Below, piece by piece: positions 10,301 to 20,300 of a stretch of DNA of 64,000 bases. The translations under genes and the position numbers were made by a program. The DNA lies in the NCBI GenBank assembly GCA_905250125.1, contig CAJNOL010000200.1:124001-188000 (forward strand), written 5' to 3'. The DNA is from Rotaria sordida (taxonomy: Eukaryota > Rotifera > Eurotatoria > Philodinida > Philodinidae). The notes under the pieces were generated by a model, which had not been told where the DNA came from, did not search any database, and worked only from the letters and a program-made list of their open reading frames with translations. Positions within the stretch are counted from its first letter, which is position 1; each line of letters opens with the position of its first letter.

Positions 10301-13300
10301 GTTTAAATGTTTTAAATGTAAATCTTCGTGGTTTAAAAAGACGTAAATAATCACATAATTCTCTATTTGATGAAAATTTTTGTATTAGAGTATTTGTTGA
10401 TTGATTTGTATTTGTTATTGTTGTTGTTGTTGTTCCTAATAGAGAATCTTGTAAACGTTCAAGTGCTCGATCAATATCATCATCATTTGTATTATCATAT
10501 TCATGACCAATATCATTATTTAAAGATGTAAATGTAGATATTGATGAATATTGATAGGATTGAATTTGAATTTGAAGCTAAGAAAAAAATTATTTTATAG
10601 ATTTTATTTCATATGTTTGTTTTTGTCTTGTGTGAAATATACGAACTATCTATACAAGGTGTTCCAAAATTCTGCCGAACCAAAAAAAAACAAAAGAGAA
10701 CGTGAATAACTCAAACAATATCTGTAAGTTTATTCCATGTTTTAAAGTTTTGTCTTGCATGATTTCATTTTTCGTCTACTGTGTGCAAATATTTGAAGAA
10801 AAATTTTCTATGAAATGAGTTTTCTGTTTTCGTTACCAACTTTTATTTCAATGTGATCTTTATTATCTTTTATGCAACTCTGAAGAAAAACTTTGAACTT
10901 TGTTGAAGAATTCTTTACTGAGTTCTATTATGATTCAATATCCAATTAAACAAATTTTACAAATACGTCAAACAATTGATACTAATACACTTTCACTATC
11001 AACATGAATTTCAGTGACTTTTTCTTGTGTTATTACTTTAAAACATTTAGAAAGTATCCGATCTACTAAAATATCACTTTGATAGAACTCGTTAATATTA
11101 TTTTTATTTTGACTTTTTTTTTTTATCAAGTTGGATCACTAATAGAATAATTTGTATTTTAATATTCATAGGCATAGACATTTTATCTGAAATATGCTGA
11201 ATAAAACTTTGATGAATGTAAAATCAAATGAACTGCTTAAGACTTATTCAAGTTTTATTTTCCGGTAGACTTTCGGAACATTGTATATTAACTGGGACAA
11301 GAAAACTAAGAAAAAGTGATTTTTGACTGAACATCCTTTACAGATGGACTCTTAGAACTATTTAGATTTCGGATAAATTCATTGTAATCCAAGCAAACAA
11401 GAATTTCTGAAAACGCATTTACACGTCCACGCAGAAAACATCAAGATCAGCCACTTTCATCATAAAAGACGCATGAAGATGTAATTAAAAAGGCAAGTTT
11501 TGCATATAAAAATGACTTTTCTATTAAGCGTAATGTATATCAAAACTATTGTAAGACTTTTTTGGATGTTTTTCAGATGCATAAGTTGTTTTTATAGCAT
11601 CCTTATGCATCTTTTATAATGAAAGTAGCTGAGTTTGACATTTTTTAAATGGAATGTTTAAACAGACACTCTATAAACTGTAATATTTTTATGTTTTTCT
11701 TAACTTGTTATCTGTCAGATAATCGAAAAACTAACGTGAATAACCTTAGAAGAGAACTTTAATGCAAAAAAGCTGTTAATACAATCTCTGTGGGATTAAA
11801 ATGTCAAATACGATGTTTCTAATCATAAGCAGATTATTTCATTCTATCTATTTTGAGACACACTTCTTCATTATCTTTCTATCGAATCCTCCAGAAAGTC
11901 AATAAGGAAGTAGTTTATATGTATTATAACAAGATGTTATTCATATATGGTCTTTGATCGTATATCAACAATGTCTGTGAGGAGAGGTTCAAATTTTTAT
12001 CCTCAACCCTTTTAGATCATGTTTGATAAAATAAAGAGAAGATCATAATTTCGGTCTGGTCCGAATTTCTAGTGAATTTTTGGGCCGGACCGAAAGTCTG
12101 AAGAGAATTGATGCGGAGGTCTGGAATGTGAATGCATGATGTATGATTGTCACTGCTAACGTAAAAAAGGATACACACTCTAAGCATTATACTGTCCTGC
12201 TCGGCACTACGTCATACTGCTCAGCGCTATGTCGTGCTGCTCAGCACTACAATATCTCGCATAAGCACATTAAATTTTTTTATTTTAGGGATTAATGAGG
12301 TCATGGGCCAAAAAACATGTAACCCAAATAAAGTCTTTGAAGTGATTTGAGAACATGTAAAAATAATATCTATTATAGATATTCTTTTGGTTTTTTTTTC
12401 ATGTAAATATTTTGTATTTACTTGTAAAGCAGCAAAAGTCATCATTTCTTCTTCGGTACAATCAATATCTTCACTTAAAATAGACCATTTAGCTTGTTCA
12501 TATAATTGATTTAATCTTATAGCATCAAACTAAATTTAGAAGACAAAAAAAAAACAAAGACTAAAAAACTTTTTTTTTGTTTTTACTTTTGGATTCAGAT
12601 CATAAAATGTAAAATATTTAAAACGTAATAAAATAAGATCATTTTCATTTGTATTTTGTTCCATAAGTGATTTTGATGAATCAAACCATAGACTATTTAA
12701 TTTCGATTTTTCAATTATATTTATTGGTTTAGTTAATTGTGATAAAATATTTTTTATTGGTTTTATTGGTGTTCGAGCAAGATTTCCATCAAGATTTGTA
12801 ACTAAACTATTAAGTGATTTCGAAAGATTTGATATTGGACGTTGACGACATATTGATGAATCCTTTCAAAAAAAAAAAATTTATCATTTGAGTTTCTATT
12901 TAAATTATTTTCAATATTTACTATTGTATCATTTGTTGTTATTGTTGATCGAAGTTTAGGTGTTGATGGAGAAAATAATGTTGATATTGTTGATGTATTA
13001 TTTGCTAATGAATCACCCATAGAATTATGTCGATTAAGTGTACCAATATTATAACGTCGACGGCGAGGTGATGTACGACGTTCATGTGATCCATTTGTAT
13101 TTGTTAATTTTGGTAAACGTAAAATCGAAAGTTCTTCAGCATGACGAATTCCTAATTGAAAAGAGCAAAAAAAAAACAAATCATTTCTTATTGAATATAC
13201 GAAGACAAAAACAAAGTTCCGATTCCTACCAAGATCTTTACAAATTTTACAAACAGCAGCAAAAACTGTAACGGAAAAATCTGCACTTATTGATAAAATA

Positions 13301-13655
13301 CGTAAATCAGGTAATTGTAAACGAATAGATTTATGCATGCTAGTAAAAGTAAGTTGAGCATCGGATTGTACACCATATTGATCAAGTGTCCATTTTGTAT
13401 TTAATAACCAAATATTTGCTTTTGGCCACCAAAGTGCATAATCAGAAAAATCTTGAGATATATCTATTTAGACATTCAATAGTGATAATGAGTAGAAACA
13501 CAAAAGAATGATAAGAACAAACCGAGACAATTAACAAGTTGAACCATCACTGAACCAATAGTCATTGAACCTGTAACAACAATAGTTGTTGAATCGATAG
13601 TTAAATTCCATGATAATGGTTTAGGTATTGATGGTTGATTTAGTGGGATAGGCAT
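7370..13655 (-). CDS. FERMT: Kindlin (fermitin family), integrin co-activator
   Basis: Kindlins bind integrin beta tails and membranes through a FERM fold interrupted by a PH domain, and activate integrins with talin. Exons: 13655-13523, 13463-13230, 13151-12922, 12862-12587, 12529-12422, 10577-10101, 10037-9804, 7883-7734 and 7678-7370. They total 2151 nt, or 716 residues (human kindlins 660-680), all in phase. Seen: F0 around residues 15-120 ([20 protein letters not shown]), F1/F2 with [13 protein letters not shown] and TEEEMM, PH at about 408-505 ([35 protein letters not shown]), and an F3 ending in [10 protein letters not shown]. Exon 4 is reached through a 59-nt intron with a poly-T tract (12863-12921), so the apparent frameshift there is not real. 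The integrin-contact QW of vertebrate kindlins reads SW here (residues 644-645). Two introns (10578-12421 and 7884-9803) are long. Confidence 0.93.
10653..11285. mobile_element. MITE-like element with short terminal inverted repeats
   Basis: Left end TACAAGGTGTTCCAAAATT (10653 on) is matched, reverse-complemented and imperfectly, by the right end near 11262-11285 (cggtagactttcggaacatt). TA lies at both outer borders, suggesting a TA target site. No transposase is present in the ~630 bp. The left end also resembles 61503-61535 (tatacaaggtgctgcaaaag), so at least two copies of the family are in this window. It lies inside a kindlin intron. Confidence 0.55.
12050..12098. repeat. GC-richer hairpin in kindlin intron
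   Basis: tttcggtctggtccg and ggccggaccgaaag are inverted copies about 20 bp apart in otherwise AT-rich intron. The composition recalls the ggatccgggt-type blocks inside the hAT element at 31380-31690. It may be a transposon remnant. Confidence 0.45.
12191..12252. repeat. Short tandem repeat, about 20-bp unit, three copies
   Basis: Units of the form ctgctcagcactacgtcata occur three times in a row with 2-4 differences each. They end about 170 bp before kindlin exon 5. Nothing indicates a function. Confidence 0.55.
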
Positions 13656-14060
13656 GATTTTCAAAAATTGCCTATCTAACTAATCTAGATTCGATAGTAT
13701 TAAAAAAAATTTGGTGGTTATGTCTTATCAATTCTTATCAACCAATCAGTGATGTTTTGTTCATTTTTGTATTATTATTGCCTCCTACCAATATGTCATT
13801 AATATTATTTTTTTTTTCTAAAGACTTCATATTAACAAAGAAATAAATCTAATTAAAATAAAATAAATCATTATTGAATTAATTTAATTGTATAATTACG
13901 TATATAATTTATCTATGGTCCTTCAGTCTGAATTAACTAACGACGATGGACTAGTTTCTTTGTCTTTTCCATCGTTCTTTCTATAGAAACAGTCAGTTAC
14001 TTGATATAAATTATTGTTGATTTCAGATTTAAATCGATTGTCTATTTTCTTACATTAATT
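13656..14060. promoter_or_regulatory. Divergent promoter region, kindlin and NTF2
   Basis: 405 bp between the kindlin ATG (minus strand) and the NTF2 ATG (plus strand). The head-to-head arrangement implies both promoters lie here. I saw no clear TATA box. Confidence 0.35.
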
Positions 14061-14406
14061 ATGAGTGATTTTAAAGCAATTGGCAAGGCATTTATTGATT
14101 TTTATTATAGTAAATTTGATACAGGTCCACGTGATGGTGTAGCAGCACTTTATGTAAGTATATATATGAAAAATTCTTTTGTTTTTGCTTTTTATAATTT
14201 ATTTAATGCTTTTTTTTTAAAGGAACCTGTTAATGGTATGATGAGTTTCAATAATTCAGATTTTGCTAAAGGTGCTCAACAAATAGTTGACAAATTACGT
14301 TCATTAACATTTCAAACAATAAGTCATACAATATCAACTATGGATATTCAACCAACATATGATAATTGTATTTTAATTGTTGTTACTGGTGCTCTTAAAG
14401 TAAATG

Positions 14407-14442
<36 letters not shown>

Positions 14443-14577
14443 TATTTAAATAAAATTATATTTATTTAGGCTGACAACGATCCACCAATGCAATTTACAG
14501 AAACGTTTTTATTACGTTTTATTAATAATTCATGGCTAGTCATCAACAATGTTTTTCGACTTATTCTTCATGGTTAA
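14061..14577 (+). CDS. NUTF2: Nuclear transport factor 2 (NTF2)
   Basis: NTF2 is a small dimeric cone-fold protein that carries RanGDP into the nucleus and binds FG nucleoporins. Exons 14061-14153, 14223-14399 and 14470-14577 join in phase to 125 residues (human 127). Seen: FKAIGKAFIDFYYSKFDTGP at the N-terminus, LRSLTFQTISHTISTMDIQP mid-protein, and FTETFLLRF then VINNVFRLILHG at the C-terminus. All are standard NTF2 blocks. Intron 2 (14400-14469) contains a TA microsatellite. Full length and intact. Confidence 0.95.
14409..14440. repeat. TA microsatellite in NTF2 intron 2
   Basis: Uninterrupted ta repeats inside the 70-nt second intron of NTF2. Confidence 0.8.
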
Positions 14578-15194
14578 ACACAATACAAAGTCTTTATTTT
14601 AGTATAATTATTATTAACTATTCAGCAAAAAAAAAGACATTTAAGAAAAACACAAATAAAACTATGCTTTAACAAACAGTCAATTTGCTTATTTAAAATT
14701 AACAAAAAAACCAAAACTGAATTTCGTATTGTCACTTTTTATAAGTCATAACCAGAGAATAAATTAATCTTACTTTCATTTATTTTTTCTGTATTATTAA
14801 ATTGTGTTTATATCTCTTTCATCTGTTTTTTTTTTTATTATCATCTATATGATTATACACACCAATCCTGATAATGATTCATCTATGAAAGATTTTATGT
14901 GATGATAACAATTTGAAATCAATAGGGATGTTTGAACTATTTGTGCTGTGCCATGAACTGAACAAGTCTTCAACTAACAAGGGAATCTCTTCGAATGTTC
15001 CCTTCAATTTCAATGATTATTTTTTTGTCTTTAAATATTACATAATATTCTAAAAATTTGAGACATAATGAAACTATAAAATTTTTAACAAATCGATTTA
15101 TCGCAGGCTCTCGGATTTTCAAAAAAAATCGTCGTTTTGAATTTCATCTTGAAACTTTCTCCATTTGAATGTCTTGTATGCAGTACCTTGTATG

Positions 15195-15899
15195 CATTGG
15201 CGTATCTACTTATGGGGCAATTACCCACGATTCGAAAAATATTATCTAGTGGTTTTTGTAGATGAAAACAACAACTAAAGTCTATTTTCAAAAAAAGGCC
15301 GGGTAGGTATTTTTTGAATAAATTTTGATAGAAACAAGAAAGAGCGCTGTGGTTTTCATTATTGGAAAGAAGAGATGAAATCGCATCAAATCATGTATTA
15401 TAAGTTCTCCTAAGATGTTTTCTGAAGTTTTTTTAACGAAATTTATAAAAAAAAAAAGGCGTCGAAGAAATGGTTCCTTTTAATATAAGAAAAAAGCAAA
15501 AATGTGATTTTTTTCATAGGAATTGCTTGAAAAATGGACTGAGAATTTTGACTAGAATATTTAAAATCTAAAAATCTGAGGCTTGTGTAGTTTCGTAAAT
15601 CTTCCATTGACGATTCGGATGCACATCTGATAATTGAAACTTCACTTATAGTCACCTCACAGAATACGTTCGTTTTCAAAAAGGTCGAAAAAACTTCTAA
15701 TATACGATTCGATGCATCTTTATCTTCTCTTGATGAAACCTGTAGCTTTATCTATCGTGTTTTTATTAAAAGTCCTTAAAAAAATTTCCGCCTGCTTTTT
15801 TTTTGAAAAGTATTGACAATTGTTCATAGCTATTCACTCCTCCAAACAGTTTGACTGGTAAATTACACACAAATTAAAAAATTCCTGATTACGCCACTG
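15195..15899. mobile_element. Possible MITE with CA(T/G)TGGCGTA termini
   Basis: Left end cattggcgtatctac (15195 on) faces right end gattacgccactg (to 15899). Subterminal stretches ggcaattaccc / ggtaaattac and ggcctttttttgaaaa / gcctgcttttttttgaaaa also pair as inverted repeats. No clear target duplication. It is a diverged non-autonomous DNA transposon of uncertain superfamily. Confidence 0.4.
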
Positions 15900-15919
15900 A
15901 AGATGTGTAGAGTTTCAGT

Positions 15920-15960
15920 GTTTGTAGATTTCGTATGTCGAAGATACGAAGTCTACAAAC
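15920..15960. other. Short near-perfect hairpin
   Basis: gtttgtagatttcgtat (15920-15936) and atacgaagtctacaaac (15944-15960) pair over 17 bp with one mismatch (G:U in RNA) around a 7-nt loop. It is too short for a typical miRNA precursor. Function unknown. Confidence 0.5.
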
Positions 15961-17057
15961 TATTGTATGTGAGACATTTATATGGAAATAATTTCACGAC
16001 AAAATTGAATAGCTCAATAGGAATTAAAATCGGAAGATTAATTCGCGATCAAATTTCTATTATTTATTTTATAAAAGAGCATTTTGCCATCGTCAGAAGT
16101 CTTTTGTATTTAGTATTTGTTATTAAATCTAACAATGTCAGTCTTCGCTATTTATGGCATCAAATATTCGTATGAAAATAATCTGATCGATTTAGATGCA
16201 CTTCATTTAATACTAAACTAATTTGTCGTCAACTCTAGCTGCACTAATTCACCTAATAAAAGTCTTCGTACCAGAGAAAACTGGCAGAGATATACAAAAT
16301 CAATTGAGAATTCTATGGTTAGTGTAGTATATGTTATATCCTCAGTCGGATCAATCCCCTTTCATTTTTAACTGAGAGAAACTTATTGAAATGAAATTAT
16401 CAGCGCCATCATTTTCTCATCTTTTTAATTCCAATTAATTGTATAATACTTGAGTAATTCTCTTTCTATCATGAAGAAAAAAAAGAGAAGAAGATAGTAT
16501 GATTCTTAAGCTATTATTTCACTAAATTTTTCAAATACTCTATATTCATATTCATTCTTTGAATGTCTTAAAAATCACGAAATTCCCATATCATCATGTA
16601 AAAAGTTTTGGAAAAATGCTTTCATTGAATACATGTATCTGTTCTTCATTTTTCGAAATATACTTGTTTTTTTTATCTAAATCCAAGAAAAATACTATGA
16701 AAATTTTCCAGTCACTATGAAATGAAAAAACCATAAATAAAAATCAATCGAAAAAAGAAAACAACAACAAGACTCAATAGTAGCTTTTTTTAAATATTAC
16801 AAATATTGTTACGAAGAAGTCTGTAATCTAAAAATAACAGTATTTTATTTATTAATGACATAAAAAGGAAAACAAATTTGTTCAATCATCTTAAATTAAT
16901 GTTTCTCATTAAAAAGATAATTTTCTATTGATTATTCGTTTACTGAATACAATTTTCAATGAAACATAGTAGCAGTATGATTATATCAAATACAGAAAAA
17001 TCTCTCGATTGGAACAAAAACAAAAATAAGAAGACAATGTCCAAAAAAAGAATTTTT

Positions 17058-17339
17058 TTACAATAAACAACAAATTTTTGTACGTTTTTCTTTTGTTTGA
17101 TGTATCGTTGGTAGTGGATGTGGATTAATAACAACAAGAGCTGGATCTTCACCACTAGCAACCAAACCAGTTGTATTTCCATGAGATGTTTGAATATGAT
17201 ACGATTTACCTTGTCCCACATTGTTCATTGTTGGACTAATAACATTAATACCAACACTAGTAGCACTATTCTTTTTATTTTGACCACGTTGTTTTTTCTT
17301 GAAAAATTCTTTACTTTGCGATTTACTCATTGGATCTGG
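17058..17339 (-). CDS. Terminal coding exon with CaaX-like end (assigned to NWD gene)
   Basis: The acceptor cttttacag precedes CCAGATCCAATGAGT, and the open frame runs 93 codons to TAA at 17058-17060. The start is basic (SKEFFKKKQRGQNKKN), the middle is rich in small polar residues, and the end is RTKICCLL. A cysteine four residues from a terminal leucine is typical of geranylgeranylated CaaX proteins. The phase (0) matches NWD exon 23 and not the GPCR, whose own stop is at 17439. It could instead be a separate 90-residue gene starting at the internal ATG. Confidence 0.45.
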   Translation of the reverse strand, partial: PDPMSKSQSKEFFKKKQRGQNKKNSATSVGINVISPTMNNVGQGKSYHIQTSHGNTTGLVASGEDPALVVINPHPLPTIHQTKEKRTKICCLL

Positions 17340-20300
17340 CTGTAAAAGAAAAAGAAAAGAAAAAGTCAACAATAAAATATTTCATATCCTTAACACTAAA
17401 TCAAACAAAATTCAACAAACAAAGAAGAAAAAAAAAATCTAAATAATAGCACTTTTTCGATCTGGATTATTTAATGATGTCACTGATACTGTTAAAGTTT
17501 GATATGGAAATTCAAAACCAGATAAACTATGTCGTTTAACAACATGAATTTGAGTATTATTATTAGTAATAATAGTCGAATTAAATAAACGTTGTTGTCC
17601 TATATCAGGATTTATCGTTGTACGGCATGGTGAACTTGAAAATGAACGAATTTGGCGCGGTTTATTATAAGTACATTCCGATTGAAATGATGTTTGACAA
17701 AAAGTTTTCTGTAATTGTAATGGATGTAAAGATGATTTATTAATTCCACAATTTTTTGGTGAATCTTGTAATTTAATATTTCCATGTTGTTGTTGTTGTT
17801 GGTGATGGTGATGATGATGATGAGGATGAGGATTAGAATAAATTATATGTAAAACAATAGCACCACCATTTGAACCACTTATTTCACTTTGACGTCGTGA
17901 TTCAACTGCTGATAAATTAAAAAAACGTCGCCGAAAAATAAGAAATAAGAAATCATAAATGAATCTTTTAAATTCACGACGAAATAATTCACCAGTAAAT
18001 GTATAGAAATAAAATCCACAACCATGATCAAGATATAATAAAAATCTCATAATACCATCTAATAAAATTAAATATTGTTTTTCATGTGTTAAATGTGGTT
18101 CAATAACAGAAAATACACGTAATGGAAATGTTAATAAAACAAAAAGTAATGTTGATACAAATAAAATATATGCTAATTGTGTATCACGTCCTGAACGTGT
18201 TTGTCTTAAACCTAATTCTTTCTTTAATATATGAGATTCACATACAGAATACATAACAGTTGCATTAGCTAATAATATTATTATAAATGGAATTAAAGAA
18301 TTTATTAAAAAATCCATCCATGATAAATAAAATTTTAAAAAACGATCATATGCATTAATAGATGGTTCAGGACGAAAAAATATTAAATAATGCATATTAA
18401 GAAAAAATAATATTGTATATACAATAATTAATATACAATATGAATGTCTACGACTAAAAGCATTTTGATACCAAATATATTTTCGTGTAACAACAGCACG
18501 TTCAAGTGATATTACACATAAAATCCATACAGCACAATGAGAAAAATAATTTGTTGAAAATTTATAAAGTCGATATAAATAAAGTGAACGTTGAAAAAAA
18601 TAAGATTTAAATGTATAAAGTATAATAAGATGAATACAATTTATTGTAATTAATAATAAATCCTAAAAACAAAACTAAATACGTTTTTTATTTTGAGATA
18701 TATATTTAAAAAAAAAGGAAAAAGAAAATTAAACGATATTTACCATAACACTTTCTGCAACAAATAATATTGAACAACCAAATTTTTGAAATTTTTTTCT
18801 CGTAAATATTAATATTGTTAATAATGAACCAATAAAACCAAATGGAAACAATAACCATGGATAAATAAGATGAAAACGAATAATAAATTTCATCACAGGA
18901 TCATTGGATATATTGGATAGTGAGATTGTAGAAAGATTTGTACATTCAAAATATTCAATATACATTGTTATGATCGTTATATCTGATCTTATCTACATAT
19001 AGACGTTTTCTTTGTATCCATACAGACATATTATAAGATTATATTGAGTTAAGATTCTTTTTATATGTCTATGGTCATTTAATGTCTTACTGTCGTTTTT
19101 CTCAATGGATTAATAAAGAGATGTTTGTTTTGCTCAATTGTATTTTGTTTGGATACTTCTTTTTTCTTTTTTGTTTCGTTTGGTCAAAAAAAGAAGTGAG
19201 TTTCTTTCGATAGAGTAAAGTAGTAAGGCTTTAGAATGTTGAATTTTATCTAGTTACCTTATGGGTTTTTTTTTCTTTTCGGGGGAAAAAGAAAATAGAC
19301 ACGAATAAATTTTCAAGTTAGCAGTAGCAAGAGAAAAAAAAATGCTGCTTGCAAAATACATGCATATATATATATATATAGGAAAAACACCTATATATTG
19401 ATAATAGATGAAGATTTTTTTTTTCGATAATACAGAAAGATGTTGTTTTTCTCGTTAACCAAAAAAACAGATGAATCGGAAAAAAAAACACCAAACAAAT
19501 GCAGATTGGCATCAAGAATAACACGACATTGATGCCGTCATGTTCTACTTAATTGCTTAGTAATAATAAGTCAACACAAATATATATACGAGTATATGAA
19601 CACGTCTCTTATCATTCTATATATCTACATAAGCTATGTTGTCATTGTCAATGGCGTCGTTTTTTGTTTCGTTATTGTGTTTTTGTCTATAAAGCCTAGA
19701 TATATTTTTTTGTTTTCTCTTAATTAATGGTAATTGTACGACTTATTGTATAGTTTTTCTCTTTTCTTGCTTTATATTAATCGATCAATAGAGGACATGA
19801 TGTTAATATAATCTATGTGCTAGTGTCATGCGGAAACTTTCTTCCCTTCATCTTGTTTCTTATGGGAATTCGGAATTATTTGAAACATTAATATTCCAGA
19901 AAAAAGTTCTTTTTTTTTGGTCTTATTTTCATATGGATCAAAAAAATTTGTTTATGTAACAGTCTTTTTTATTTTTACATAATTAGTCAACTGATTTTGT
20001 TTTTAAATTAAAAATCATGCCATATAACACAAGATGTAATATTACCTTATCCGAAAAGTTCGTGCAACTGATATACTATGAAACCTTAGGCTAATGTGTA
20101 CTGCATTTATTCAACCTAATGACCTTCGCTAGCTATCCCACGTTGCCAATGAGCTACGTGTGTCTATTAGTGAAGGTTATAACATTGATTAAATGCAACA
20201 ATTGTTATCATAAGATTTCATTGTATATGAGTTGCACGGACTTTCCAGACAAGATAATAATATGAAAAGTTAGTGTATGGTAGCGATACTTTCCCACAAA

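Larger units (their letters stand above)
14578..17057. other. Intergenic region with an inverted-repeat element
   Basis: About 2.5 kb between the NTF2 stop and the last exon of the minus-strand NWD gene. It holds the probable MITE at 15195-15899 and a hairpin at 15920-15960. Open frames here are short and domain-free. No gene seen. Confidence 0.4.

Noticed and set aside
12863..12921. Apparent frameshift at a poly-T tract in kindlin
   Set aside because: A 59-nt intron with gtaaat donor and gaaag acceptor restores the frame and fits the family.
15903..16175. 90-codon ORF
   Set aside because: It spans the short hairpin and repeat-flanking DNA, with no domain.
20098..20172. tRNA-like box A (tagctcattggcaacg) on the minus strand
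   Set aside because: The surrounding sequence is a palindrome, the acceptor stem does not pair, and box B is poor. More likely part of the small foldback element.
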